A DNA stretch of 64,000 nucleotides from positions 248,001 through 312,000 of the forward strand of contig JAFFSR010000264.1 in assembly GCA_017163975.1 (NCBI GenBank), written 5' to 3'. This document shows positions 29,416-42,530 of this stretch, in pieces. The DNA comes from Anastatus disparis. Taxonomy: Eukaryota > Arthropoda > Insecta > Hymenoptera > Eupelmidae. The notes below the pieces were generated by a model. The model saw nothing but the letters and a program-made list of their open reading frames with translations, made no database searches and was not told the DNA's origin. Position numbers and translations under genes: made by a program. Numbering within the stretch: the stretch's first letter is position 1; every line of letters begins with the position of its first letter.

Positions 29416-29744
29416 TAAAATTACATATTGTATCTCATTAAAATAAGATGAATAAAACCTCAGCTTGCTTAGCAAAAATTTTGAAAAAATTTATTTTAAA
29501 TTTTTCATTTATTTTGGATCTTACGTAAACTACTCTAAGAATTTGCTTAAAAAACGTGTATAGAAATTATTTGCTACTGTTAAAATAATAAAAACATTTG
29601 AAAGCTGATTTTTTTGGCATACTATTAATTTTATTATTTTTCTATTTTCCAAATGAAATGGGTGGACAAGCTGATCCATTAATGGAACTACATAAGGAAG
29701 AAATCAGAAAACTGAAACATTATGCAAATTGGCTTTGTGAAATT
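29416..29744. other. AT-rich, no gene
   Basis: Nothing recognised after the LINE tail. Confidence 0.4.
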
Positions 29745-29754
29745 GATATATGAT

Positions 29755-29845
29755 TTGAAAATATTAAGGATTTTAAGAATTGAAAATATTAAGGATTTTA
29801 AGAATTGAAAATATTAAGGATTTTAAGAATTGAAAATATTAAGGT
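29755..29845. repeat. Tandem repeat, 26-bp unit, about 3.5 copies
   Basis: The unit 'gaaaatattaaggattttaa' followed by 'gaatt' repeats without change. Confidence 0.8.
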
Positions 29846-29976
29846 GTACAAATGTTTGAAATTTTATAAATCCTTTCAGAATCAATTTTTAACCATGTAT
29901 CATATTACTTTTTTATTTTTTATTCTAGTATACATTATTAAAATCACGTAAAAAATAAAATAAAATTAATCAAACT

Positions 29977-30016
29977 CAATGTGCTCTATGAGAAAGTATT
30001 GCGCCAAAGCACTTGG
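29977..30016 (+). repeat. Short copy of a repeated exon-like sequence
   Basis: 'ctctatgagaaagtattgcg', followed by 'ccaaagcacttggcagcg', is nearly the same as the minus-strand sequence at 55355-55400 (LYEKxxRQSTWQR when translated). A piece of the same gene or element lies in both places. Confidence 0.6.
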
Positions 30017-30019
30017 CAG

Positions 30020-31043
30020 CGTTTTTAAAAGTGAGTTATTTCATTGAAAAATTGTATTTGAATGCTTTTATGTACATGAAATAATAAAAGTTAAAATTTC
30101 TAATTAAATTTTGAGAAATTACAGTTTTAGTCTTGTTCTTTTTTGACAAAGATAATAATAAGTTGAATGAATTTCTACTCTATAGATGAAAAATTCACTC
30201 GGTTTCAATTCTTCCATTTAATAATTTTAATGTATAATAATTTTGAGAAAATGCAAAAGCAATAAAAATTTTCATCGCAATCAATCCAATGGATTTAAAT
30301 CACAAATATCCATATGTTAGTAGATGATTGCATAACATACGTACTATTACATAACAGAAAATTTTTATTATATTGTCTTCTAAAAAAGCTTCTTTTATAG
30401 TAAAGTTATTTCTTGTATCATATTTCAAACTTAAATCTTGTTTGAAAGTAGATCAATAATCTATTAATTTTAAAGTGACAATTTACATGATTTTCATTGA
30501 ATCTATGATTTTAAGAACATGTGTTGAATTGAGATAAAACGACATGTGTTTAATCACATGGTTTGATATGTGTTTTTAGTATGTATTTTTGGTATGTGTT
30601 TTTTCTAGAAGGAAAGATACGATTGTAATTGTAGTTATTAAGTACTTGACAAGTGCATAATTGATTTTAATACTTTCTTCCTTGATTTATTATTTATTAT
30701 TATTATTAATTGATTTATGATTTATTATTAGTTTTTTGAGCCATTCTTAGGCTATTTTTTAATACTTTCATGAATAAAATTATAATTTCTTTTAGTAACC
30801 ATAAATTATTTCCATTACTTTTATATTAAATAAAAAACAAGTAAAGTTAAAAAGTAATTGATTATTGTCAAATTGATTGTAATACCTTCACTACTCAAAA
30901 TTCAAAATAAAATGAAAAGTACTTGTTCAGTCACTCATTGTATTGGTTATTGCTATAAATAAATTTTTTTAAAAGATTAATTTGAAACATTCTTTCAACA
31001 TACCTAAATTTGTGTAAAATATGCTTTTTTAAAAGTTTCAATA
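30020..31043. other. AT-rich, no gene
   Basis: No supported open frame or repeat. Confidence 0.4.
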
Positions 31044-31125
31044 TACAGGGTGTCCCATTTTAAATAACGGATTTCCATATTTTTGAAGACATGTTCATCC
31101 GTTATTTAAAATGGGACACCCTGTA
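31044..31125. mobile_element. 82-bp hairpin MITE (TACAGGGTGTCCC ends)
   Basis: TACAGGGTGTCCCATTTTAA... and its reverse complement are separated by only ~25 bp, with long matching arms (through AAATAACGGAT) and TA at the insertion site. CAGGGTGTCCC ends are common in insect mariner-type MITEs. Confidence 0.8.
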
Positions 31126-31952
31126 TGTAAATAAATCCATTGTTTCTACCATAAGTTATTGGATTTAGAATAAATATTTTATAAAAAGCAGTATTTAAAA
31201 ATTCTATTAACTTTTTAACCAATTTATATATAAGAGCAACAATTGTTACTTCTCCAAATACAATTACTTATGGGAAAAACAAAATAATAAAGCTAAAACC
31301 CTTTACGAGAAAATACTTTTTTACTTACATAAATTATTTATAATTCTAAGACCAATTTTAAAAATATGCGACTAATTATTCATTGAATTAATTCTATGAT
31401 TCCTGTAAGCAACAAGATAATTTTTCAGGATTTTCTAGATTTATTTCACCATGATTTAAAAACTTTTAAAATTCATTTTTTAATAAATTTAGAGTATCAT
31501 TACAATTTCATGAAATTTTAATCTTAATGAAAGAGCCAAAAAAGTTTTTAAATCGTTAAATGAATTATAAAAATTGAAATTATGATAAATCTTCCTGCGA
31601 TCATCAATTCATTTTTACCAATAATATATTTTTATTGAATTAGAAAACAATTATAATTTAGGTTTTATGATTGTAATGGTGATAAATGTTTCTTTAATTA
31701 TTAATTTCTATTTAATAACCTTATATTTATTTTAATAAATCAAGTATATTTTATTTACTTCTTTATCGAGTACCTCCTTGATAAAACAATGTTCAATCAA
31801 ACTCAAATTAAATTCCAGAGTCTAGCATGAAGACATTAAGAATTATTTAGTCTACTTATTCTACTTTATACTCTACTGAATCACATTAAATTGTACATGT
31901 AATCAAGTGTAATAGTAAGTGGAAATTAGTTTTGAAAATCAAGTTCACTTAC
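31126..31952. other. AT-rich, no gene
   Basis: May hold further 3' exons of the minus-strand gene to the right, but none could be supported. Confidence 0.35.
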
Positions 31953-32852
31953 ATTGATGAATATTTGTGAATGTTTGTCTCAGGATCAATTACAGTTGGA
32001 TCTTTTCCGACATGAGAATGATTATCATTATGATTCGGAACTATGAAAAAAAAATATTTTAAATAAATTGTTATAGATGTAACATGTAAGGATATTTTAT
32101 TTTTCAACGATAAAAAATTATATTACTTGTTTCTGTTATAAACTTGTTAACACAAGTTCATAACAGAAATATAATCTTTTTTCTTACCTTCGCAGAGATC
32201 TTTGTTTATCTCATTTTTGAGTTCTTCTCTATTATTTCTAAAAAAATTATCTAATTTTTTCATCTTCCAACTTTCATAACTTGATTCATTTATTTTAAAT
32301 AAAATTCTTTTTCTTACTTCCACTAATAAGGTATAATTAAGATCGGTTGACCATTTTTCTAAATCTTCTTTTATTTTATCATCTTCAGATTTAAGATCTG
32401 TTATTGCATCAATAATTTTTTTTCTGTTAAGAATCCATGTCCTCAGCTTTGGTGCAATAACATCATTGCCATTATTTACAGACACTAAAAAATATTGAAT
32501 TTTATCAATCAACTATAACAGGAAAACGAATGAAAGAAGATAAAATGAAATAATTAGAACAGTGAGGTCAATGACTTTAGTGAGTATGAAGAAAGTAAAA
32601 GAAATACTTACATAATGAATCTTCGATTATTTGTTCTTTATATTCAAGAATGAAATCTTCCACTTTACCACAATAATGATTCCTATGACCATTTTTTGGA
32701 TAAATGTATATAGACAAGTCTTTAACCTGTTTTTTTGTCATTTTTTCTAATTTTTCAATAGAGGTTATATTATTATTTATCACATAATTTATCAGCCTAC
32801 AATATAAATCATTTTGCCAATCCAGGCCTAAACGTCTTTTAATGCTCATCAT
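31953..32852 (-). CDS. Unrecognised spliced gene, three exons visible
   Basis: Minus strand, first ATG at 32850-32852. Exons 32612-32852 (donor ATG|GTAAGT-like), 32188-32484 (acceptor TTTTTTAG, donor GAAG|GTAAGA) and 31953-32040 (acceptor CATAG, donor ATG|TAAGTG). Exon 1 encodes 'LGLDWQNDLYCRLINYV', a basic 'YPKNGHRNHYCGKVEDFIL' stretch and an acidic end. Exon 2 is charged and helical ('SWKMKKLDNFFRNNREELK'). Exon 3 reads 'NHNDNHSHVGKDPTVIDPE'. No family recognised; all three are open across the inferred splice sites, which supports a real gene or a recent transposon gene. It continues past 31953. Confidence 0.45.
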
Positions 32853-33333
32853 ATTTTAAAACTAATTTTTTATATTGTAGGATTATGCTGAAGTTAATAG
32901 GACAATCAAGAAATCGTTTACAATAAAAAATATAAACTATTAAAAAAAGTAAAATGCTGTATCTACAAAAGACTTCAGATCTTGAAATTGAACCACGATC
33001 TTATTGATTTTTAAATATTTCGCACAATGCATAAAGGATCAGAAACCTTTAATTATCATTATTAATGATCAGACTAATTATTTTTGAGGTTAACGGAGCG
33101 TCCATAAAATATTCACAATCTTGCGTAAAATACTCTCATGCCGATATTATTGAAAAATATAGAATAATATCAACCTCCGCAAACTATACGATTAAGGTAT
33201 GGAACTTTGAGGAGATCCTCAAAGTATCCGATTTAGATATGGGCAATTTGCGGAGCTCCGCAAAATGCCTCATATATCCGCAATGTAATCAATATGAGAA
33301 AAAAATATCCGCATAGTATACGCTTAGAATATA

Positions 33334-33390
<57 letters not shown>
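32853..33390. other. Intergenic with (TA)n tract
   Basis: (TA)n at 33330-33390 with a few interruptions. The region 33090-33290 holds short repeated 'tccgcaa' units; no gene. Confidence 0.45.
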
Positions 33391-33395
<5 letters not shown>

Positions 33396-33548
33396 GTCGA
33401 CAGAAACATATTCTTGGGCATTCTTTTTCTTCGATTTAAAAATTCTCTAATAAAAATGAAGGAATTAACGGAATCATCCAATCAGATTGCGTGATTTTAA
33501 AATCATCGAAAAAGAACACTCAAGAATATGTTTACGTCGAGGGTACAT
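33391..33548. mobile_element. Hairpin MITE next to (TA)n
   Basis: Left arm 'gtacagtcgacagaaacata' plus 'ttcttgggcattctttttct' is answered by the right arm ending 'aatatgtttacgtcgagggtac'. It directly follows the TA tract. Confidence 0.65.
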
Positions 33549-35121
33549 ATATAGAATTTATGTATTTCTTATATCTGTTCCCTGTTCCTTTTTAGCCTGT
33601 AACTGCCATACAACATAAAAATATTTTTCGGTTATTTGTTTCTTAGATATAATTATGGTTGACAAAATCAAACTTCGTAAAAAATTTTTCTATAATGTTC
33701 GATATTTTATTTTAACAGAGTACTATCGATACCTTCTATTAACAATAAAAAATTGAACATACAAAGATATATTAACCATCGTCATGCATTTTTTTTCAAC
33801 TTCTTCCTTGTTAAGTCACATTTTCATAAATTTTGATCTTGAATTATTAAAAAGTGTATTTAGTCTTCATAAATAATTTGTATATTTTTTATATTCAATA
33901 TCTTTTACACCATTTTTTAACAAACATACATTTTATAATAATTGTACATCACCGTTAAAAAGCTGAGAACAAATAAATTAATAATTTTAATTGGATATCA
34001 TTATTCGTTAAATTTATTTTTGCCAACAACAGTTCCATATATTACAATTTTCCGCTTGTAACAAAAATCGTACACATTAAACTCGCAGGTTCAACAATTA
34101 ATAATGGCAGAATATTTAAAAATATATTTTATTCTATACACAAAATATGCCAAACTACTTTTAAAGATTCAGAAATAGACTCTTCACACATTTCGAGGAA
34201 AATCTTAAATTTTCTTTATCTCATTTAAATAACAATCTGCAGAGTTGTATATTCTTATGCATTGAAAGCAAACCGATATTTCATGTCCATGTATTATTTT
34301 CTATTTTTTTTATTATATTTTTTTATGGATCGAATGATTCCTTTCATATTGATAAAACTTTTAATCATATTGATTATGCTGCTAAGATATTAAAAATAAT
34401 TTTGTAAATAAATTATAAACACCTTTATTATTTTAAAAATGTTATTTCTCAAATCTTTTAAATGTATTATTTATTAGATTAAATTGATTATAAAATATTA
34501 TTTATGCTGTGAATAATACCGATTCATTCATACACTAATAAAAAATTTGAAAGATACATAATTTTATAAGAAGTAAATGCAATACCTTAATATTTTCAAG
34601 GCGTTAAGCGAAAAGATAATTTAATTTCTTTAATTATTTTTTTATGCTTAACAGAATTTCAGAAATTTTTTATTAATTTGCAATTAATGAATTTTAATAC
34701 TTTTTAATAAAAATAACATGTGTATTATATCCGCAATTTCCTCATTTACCATATGCACATTCTTTATAATATGTTCGAAATATTGTTTTATTAACATGAA
34801 ATTTTAATATATTTTATAAAACATTTGGCAAGCCATCTATGTCGAGCGTCTATTATATCTGGGAATTTAAATCAAAGACAGACGGTTAGCCCAACTATCG
34901 TCATCCATACATTACAATTTCATTTTCAACAATTCATTTTTTATAACTTCCACTCTAGTATTTATCTAGTCATTAATAAGAAGCTACTCACATAACGGTT
35001 ATCTAATTCATTTAAAACTAGAGACTTAAGAAAATGTTTCAATTTATAAAACATACTGAAAAATTTACATCTTTGTCGTTGTTACATTATTTCTCTTTCT
35101 TTCAATGCATTTAAAAGTTTC
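33549..35121. other. AT-rich, no gene
   Basis: No supported open frame, domain or repeat in 1.6 kb. Confidence 0.45.
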
Positions 35122-38100
35122 TACCCTTACAGAAAAAAAACTATAATCGATGACCGTAGTGAGCTATAGTCTAGGATTGTAGTAATACTATATTCATGTA
35201 TTATAATATATTATAGTAATAAAGTATAGTTTCTTATATTATTTTCGCGTTACTATAATCGGAGAATATATTAATCACAATGTTTACATACTATAGGTCT
35301 ATAGTTGGGCGTCTTATAGTGCATTGATAGTTTTATAGTTCATAGACTCATCGTTTATGGGTTTATGGTTTATAAGTTTATGGTTTATGGGTTTATGGTT
35401 TATGGGTTTATGGTTTATGGGTTTATGGTTTATGGGTTTATGGTTTATGGGTTTATGGTTTATGGGTTTATGGTTTATGGGTTTATGGTTTATGGGTTTA
35501 TGGTTTATGGGTTTATGGTTTATGGGTTTATGGTTTTATGGGTTTATGGTTTATGGGTTTATGGTTTATGGGTTTATGGTTTATGGGTTTATGGTTTATG
35601 GGTTTATGGTTTATGGGTTTATGGTTTATGGGTTTATGGTTTATGGTTTATGGGTTTATGGTTTATGAGTTTATGGTTTATGGGTTTATGGTTTATGGGT
35701 TTATGGTTTATGGGTTTATGGTTTATGGGTTTATGGTTTATGGGTTTATGGTTTATGGGTTTATGGTTTATGGGTTTATGGTTTATGGGTTTATGGTTTA
35801 TGGGTTTATGGTTTATGGGTTTATGGTTTATGGGTTTATGGTTTATGGGTTTATGGTTTATGGGTTTATGGTTTATGGGTTTATCGTTTATGAGTTTATG
35901 GGTTCATGGGTTTATGGTCTATTGGCTTATGGTTTATGGGATTATGGGTTTACGGGTATATGGGTTTATTGTTTATGGTTTTTGGGTTTATGGTTTATAG
36001 GTTCATGGTTTATGGATTTATAGTTTATTAATTTATGTTTAATAGGTTTATGGTTTATGGTTTATTATTTATAGGTTTATGGGTCTATCAATTATAGTTC
36101 ATAGGTTTATGGTTCATGTGCTTATGTTTAATGAGTTTCTGGCTTTTGGGCTTAGGGTTTATGGGCTCATGGTTTATGGATTAAAAGGGTTTATGGTTTA
36201 TGGTGTTATAAATTATGGGCTTATGGTTCATGAGCTCATGATTTATGGGTTTATGGTGTATAAGTTTATGTATTATGGGTTTATGGGTTTATGTTTTATA
36301 GGTTGATGGATTATGGGTTTATGGGTTTATGGTTTATGGGTTTATGTTTTATAGGTTGATGGATTATGGGTTTATGGGTTTATCGATTATGGTTTTATGG
36401 TCTATGGTTTATGAGTTTATGAGTTTATAGTTTATGGTTTATAGTTTATGGTTTATAAGTTTAAGATTTATGGTTTATCGTTAATGGGTTAATAGGTTTA
36501 TCGATTATGGTTCATGGGTTTATGGTTCATGTACTTATGTTTTATGAGTATATGGTTTATAGGTTTATGGTTTATGGCCTTATGATTTATGAATAAAACG
36601 GGTTTATGATTTATGGTGTTATGGTTTATGGTGTCATGGTTTATGGGTTTATGGTTTATGACTCTATGGTTTATAGGTTTATGGGTTTATAGGTTTATGG
36701 GTTTATGGTTTATAGGTTTATGGTTTATGAGATTATCATTTATGGGTTTATGGTTTATGGGATTATGATTTATGGGTATATAGTTTATAGGTTTATGGGT
36801 TTATGATTTATGGGTTAATAGTTTATGGTTTATGATTTTATAGTTTATGGGCTTATGGTTTATGGATTTATGGTTATGGTTTATAGGTTTATGAATCATT
36901 GTTAATGGTTTTATGAATTTACCGATTACGGTTCATGGGTTGATGATTCATGTGCTTATGTTTTATGAGTAAACGATTTATATGTTTATGGTTTATGAGC
37001 TTATGGTTAAGAAATTAACAGGGTTCATGTCTTATGGTATTATGATTTATATGCCTATGGCTTACGGGCTCATGATTTATGAGTTTATGGTTTATGAGTT
37101 AACGGTTTATGGGTTCATGGATTATATGTTTATAATGTATGGGTTTATGATTAATAAGTTAATGTCTTTCGAATTTATGGTTTATGGGTTTATGAATTAT
37201 GGGTTCGTGGCTTATGCCTTATGGGTTTATAATTCATGAGTTTATGGTTCATACATTGTGAGTTTATGGTTCATTAGTTGTTGAGTTTTCGGGTAACGAG
37301 TTTTCGGTTTGTGGTTTTATAGTGTAAGCGTTGATGATTAATAGGTGTATTGTTTATGGGCTTATAATTCATAAGTTCATGTATCTATAGAATTATGGGT
37401 TTATTGTTGGTGGTCCCTGAATTCATGATTCATGAATTTACGGTTTATTGGTTCATGGTTGTATAGTTTATAGGTTCAAAGATAAACCATGAACCAGTAA
37501 AACATAAAATTCTACACTCATAACCTATAAATCATAAACCCATAAACCATAACCCATAGATCATTAATTATGAACCTATTAATCATGACCCATAAATTCA
37601 TAAACTATTAACACATAAACTGTAAACTGTAAACCATAAACGCATATACCCTAGGACAACAAACCATAAACCCATAAACCATAAACTCATAAACCAATGA
37701 ACTAAAAACCCATAAACCATAAATCCATTAACCATAAACCCATAAACCATCATCCCAGAAACCATGAACCCATTAACGATAAGCTTATGAACCATAAACT
37801 CATAAGCGATTAACCCATAAATCATAAACCATAAACACGTAAATAATAAAAACATACACCATTAATCTATGATCCATAAACTCATAAATTAGAAACGCAT
37901 AAACTAATAGACCATAAACCCATAAACCATGAACCTATAAATTATAAATTATAAACCATGATCCTATAGACCATAAACTCATAATCCATAAACACATTAA
38001 CCATAAACCTATAAATATAAACCATAAACCTATAAACCATCAATCCATTATTCATAAGTTTATTAACCATTAAATTAGGAACTATAAACCACATACCATG

Positions 38101-39314
38101 CACCCATGAACCATAAACCATAAACACATAAACCCATGAACCATTAACCCAAAATCATTAACTCATAAACTATAAACCCATAAACCATAATCCTATAAAC
38201 CATAAACCCATAAACCTTCAGCCCATAAACCATAAACCCGTTTAATGCATAAACCATAAGCCCATCAACTATGAACCTATGAACCGATAAACCCATGAAC
38301 CATAAACCCATAAACCATAAACCCATAAACTATAAACCCAAAAACCATGATCCCATAAACCCATGAACCCATAAACCATAAACCTATTAACCATAAACTC
38401 ATGGAACCATCAACCCATAAATCATAAACACATTGACTATAAATCCATAAACCATAAACCCAAAAACGATAAACCCATGAACTATAAACCCATGAACAAT
38501 AAACCCATAAACCATAAACTCATAACCCATAAACCATAAACTCATAACCCATAAACCATAAACTTATAAATCATAAACCCATTAACTTATAAACCATAAT
38601 CCCATAAAACATAAATTAATAAACTATAAACCCATAAACCATGAACCCATAAATTATAAACCATAAACCCAAAAACCATGAACAATAAACTCATAAACCC
38701 ATAGTCTCATAAACCATAAACCTATAAACCATAAACCCATGAACCCATAAACTCATAAACCCATAAACTATAAATCCATAAACCATAAACCCATCAACCA
38801 TAAACCCATAAACCATAAACCCATAAACCATAAACCCATAAACAATAAACCCATGAACCCATAAACTCATGAACCATATACCTTTTAACCATAAACTTAT
38901 GAACCCATAAATCATAAACACATTAACTATAAATCCATAAACCATAAACCCAAAAACCATAAGCCCATAAACTATGATCCCATGAACCATAAACCAATAA
39001 ACCATAAACTCATAACCCATAAAATATAAACTTATAAATCATAAACTTATAAACCATAAACTTATAAACTATAAACCCATAAACGATGAGTCTATAAACT
39101 ATAAACCTATCAGTGCACTATAAGACGACCAGCTATAGACCTATAGTATGTAAACATTATGATTAATATATTCTCTGATTATAGTAGCGCGAAAATAATA
39201 TAAGAAACTATACTGCATTACTATAATATATTATAATACATGAATATAGTATTACTGCAATCCTAGACTATAGTTCACTACGGTCATCGATTATAGTTTT
39301 TTTCTGTAAGGGTA
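35122..39314. mobile_element. Giant 4.2-kb fold-back element with inverted minisatellite arms
   Basis: Ends CCCTTACAGAAAAAAA and TTTTTTTCTGTAAGGG, flanked by TA on each side. About 230 bp of unique inverted sequence (35124-35355 and 39085-39312) encloses two arrays of a 15-16-bp unit, 'tttatggtttatggg' (left, 35355-37480), and its complement 'cccataaaccataaa' (right, 37480-39090). The units are perfect and regular near the left end (35355-35880) and degenerate toward the centre. The whole element is one imperfect palindrome. Long open frames here only translate the repeat (GLWFM...) and are not genes. Confidence 0.9.
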
Positions 39315-40333
39315 TTATTTTTAAATTTCAAAATAACAACTTGTTTATTAAATCTATTGCAATCTTTATATTTCAATGTTAACATGATATTCAATGTTTT
39401 CATCTATTTTTTTAAATAATATTAAACTTTTAGATATTAAGAAATCATTAATCTTATTATGATATTGAGGGTCGCGAGGAAGAAGGTGTCATTAAATTTT
39501 TTCTTTAAGATAGGCGACATTTTATTTGGAGAAAGCTTCTATTTGATTTTGGACTAAAAAGACGTGTCGTTTCATTTTGATTTTAAGAAATGTTACATTT
39601 CATAGTATATTTTTGAATTTGCATTTTGTACTGACAGCACTGACATTCTTTAAAAATATTTATTATTTAAAAAACTTGAATGACAAGGAAAACATTCTGG
39701 TACGTTTCAATTAACTAACATTCTAAATATAATACACACACACACACACGTATATATCTTTATGTCGTCGTACCAGGTATTCGGCGTTGTACGTGCGAAG
39801 CTAGTTAAATGGGTATTGGGGTTACATACATTTCAATTCGTAGCACAACTATATTCAGTTTGCTATACTTCACATAAAAAAATTTAGATAATTCCATACC
39901 TTACATGGTGACCTATGGAGTTATCTATACGTCACACTATTAGGTAGTAATTACCTATGAAGCGATCGTTGAAGTCGTAAAATTGGTTATTTTAATTTGC
40001 GTGTTTTGTTTTTTCTTTTGATATTTTGTTATTTAATAAATTTAAAAAATATGAAAACAATTTAAAAAATTCATTAATTATAAAAAAAAATTAGTGCAAA
40101 TAACGAAAACAATTAGTACAAATAACAACAAAATAATCATTATGGTAAAAGTCAGACAGTGAAGAAAAAAAAATTGTCAAATTTGTGACACATCAATGAC
40201 GGTTCCGCAGACGATCCACGTCTACACTGTTACCATACGTTTATTCAAATTAAAATCAAAAGAAAGAAAGATTGCGAATTTGCACATTTATAATTTTATA
40301 GTCCCTCATACCTGCTACAACGGCATAAAATCA
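39315..40333. other. Intergenic; left member of a diverged inverted pair
   Basis: Bases about 39470-39690 match, in inverse orientation, about 41955-42110 ('gcactgacattctt', 'ggtgtcattaaat', 'ggtcgcg'). Otherwise AT-rich, with (CA)n at 39733-39748. Confidence 0.5.
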
Positions 40334-40480
40334 TCTACGTCATTTGGGAGTAAGAAGGATGAATACGGGGCGAATTGGTTACTCGAACAGCAGTCAATCT
40401 CGGGCGCCCTCGACTGTCTTCTGTTCTCGCAACAAACTCGCCCCGTGTTCATCCTACTTACTCCCAAATGACGTATGTAA

Positions 40481-40530
<50 letters not shown>
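40334..40530. mobile_element. Hairpin MITE followed by (TA)n
   Basis: The arm 'acgtcatttgggagtaagaa' plus 'ggatgaatacggggcga' is mirrored by 'tcgccccgtgttcatccta' and 'cttactcccaaatgacgta'. Then comes 'taactaatatatat' and a ~45-bp TA tract. The same tail follows the next hairpin at 41320. Confidence 0.75.
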
Positions 40531-40532
<2 letters not shown>

Positions 40533-41319
40533 TGTAGTACGTATTCGTGTCAGTATGTAAAGCGCATGCTAAATTTTTTATTAGCATCGCATATATCTCA
40601 GACGCGATCCTGGACTATTTACAAGATTTATATGTCTTCCTGAGACATATTGAGACTAATGTATCACATGAGAAATTAATATAGAATCATCGATGCAATT
40701 ATGTTTCATTCAATATGTTCAAAAGCAATTATATTGAACGAAGGTTATTAAAAAAAAATGACTCGTGATTCGACAGCAGCTATACTTATTATGAAATCTG
40801 AATCGAAGAAACAAAATAATAAATCAATAGAATTAAGAGGATATCGTAGTTCTGCTCCTCCTTATAATATTTTTATTCAAAGTTTATGAGTAAACAGTGC
40901 GTCAAATCAAATTCTTTCACTTCAGTAAGAAAATTTCTAAGATCAATCCTTAGCGCGGACAAGTCAAGAAATTTATCAAAATACTATACATAACAAGTTA
41001 TAAACAAACTTTCAATGTATACTATTTTGAGGTTAGATTCATCGAGCTTGATATCTAATTTTAATTCTAAGTTTATAAAAAATTAACAAGCTTTAATGAT
41101 TTATTTATTTAACAAAAATTATTGTATTTATATAGTTTTAGCGCGGACAAGTCGTTATATTGGTTCAAATAGTAAATTTAAAAAGATATCAGTAAGATAA
41201 AAAAAAATCTATTGCAACAACTACGACATAATTAAATTAAAATAATATTATAAAAAACATTAATATTTTTAACTAATAAGTTTTAGTTTCTCATAGTGGA
41301 TGCTTACAATATTAAATTA
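40531..41319. other. AT-rich, no gene
   Basis: A short repeated phrase 'tagcgcggacaagtc' occurs near 40951 and 41139; otherwise nothing recognised. Confidence 0.4.
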
Positions 41320-41441
41320 TCTATGTCCTTTGGCCGTTTATTCGGGTGGAATTTGAATCTAGAACCCGCAATTTCAGCTCAAGTGGAAAACATTGTTCTC
41401 CATCCATATTCCATCTGAATACGGCCAAAGGACATAGATAA

Positions 41442-41495
<54 letters not shown>
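41320..41495. mobile_element. Hairpin MITE followed by (TA)n, second example
   Basis: 'atctatgtcctttggccgt' is mirrored by 'acggccaaaggacatagat', with imperfect inner arms around GGTGGAAT/ATTCCATC. It is followed by 'aactaatatatat' and (TA)n as at 40478. Confidence 0.75.
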
Positions 41496-41497
<2 letters not shown>

Positions 41498-41556
41498 ATA
41501 TTTACAATGTTCATTAAGAGCAGGCCGGATTCGCTGTCCTTGTCTAATTGGCATTT

Positions 41557-41852
41557 TTGTTATTTACTCAAGTATTAATCGGTGTATCTGCAAATTGAAG
41601 GTTAAGCGCAATAGATATTATTATTACAAATATTTATGCACAAGAAAAAAAAAATCTATCGCTTTGTTTTTGAGAAAAGTAAGGAACGCGAAAATATTAT
41701 AAACATAATCTTTTACTTCGGCGTTCCTTACTTTTCTCAAAAACAAATCGGTAGATTTTTTTTTCTTGTGCATAGATATTCATAATAATAATATCTATTG
41801 CGATCAACCTTTATTTTGAAGATACACCGATTAATACTTGAGTAAATAACAA
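41557..41852. mobile_element. Long hairpin, ~130-bp arms
   Basis: 'ttgttatttactcaagtatt' plus 'aatcggtgtatct' on the left and its reverse complement on the right. The arms continue through 'aagaaaaaaaaaatctatcg' and 'tttgagaaaagtaaggaacg' with only a short loop at ~41700. Confidence 0.8.
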
Positions 41853-42429
41853 ACAACTCAATTGTTACTCGGTCGGTATCAGGTTCTACTCCGGCCTACC
41901 GTTAATAATGTTTTTGACAATGCTCTCCTTATCATTCATGTTTTTTCTATAATAAATATATTTTAAGAATGTCAGTGCTGCCAATACAAAATTAAAAACA
42001 AAATTTATTTTCAAATGTACACCGGTGGGTATACCTTTCTTCAAATATAAATAAAATGACACGTTTCTTACACAAAATATTTAATGACACCTCCCCCGCG
42101 ACCGTGGATATTTTAATAACTATTTTACAAACTTTTTATCAATTTCAAGATATTAATAATCATCTTTGGGTTAAAACAATTTATTACATTAAATAACATT
42201 TATAAAGAAAGCAATGATAAAGGGAATGAATTTGGTTTATTTTTGGTTATATGAAATAGTATCTTTGCAGCAATTAGACAAACTTCAATTTTTTTTTATG
42301 TTATTGTCAACATAACAAGTGGTTCTTTACTATTTTTTCAGCTAAAACATTTGATTCCAATTATTACAAAAAGATCCAAAAATTTATTCAATAAATATTG
42401 AAATAAATAGTATATTGTGTAACGAGTAA

Positions 42430-42520
42430 GGTTTAGTTGACTATTGCGCACGAGGGCAAGCTGGCGCACGAGCGTAGCGAGTAGCGCCATTGCCCGAGTG
42501 GCGCAATAGTCAACTAAACC
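42430..42520. mobile_element. Short hairpin MITE
   Basis: GGTTTAGTTGACTATTGCGC and its reverse complement enclose a GC-rich loop with CGAGCGTAGCGAG. Confidence 0.7.
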
Positions 42521-42530
42521 GAACGAGATT

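Noticed and set aside
33233..33494. ORFs with IYIYIY runs (also at 40315, 41321 and 61422)
   Set aside because: Translations of (TA)n microsatellites.
35357..36023. Long open frames encoding GLWFM/GFMVY repeats
   Set aside because: They are translations of a 15-16-bp minisatellite, open in several frames at once; the same occurs on the minus strand at 37598-39020.
35355..39090. CRISPR-like or telomeric array
   Set aside because: Units are contiguous without spacers, inverted around a centre and enclosed by transposon-like ends; the unit is not a known telomere repeat.
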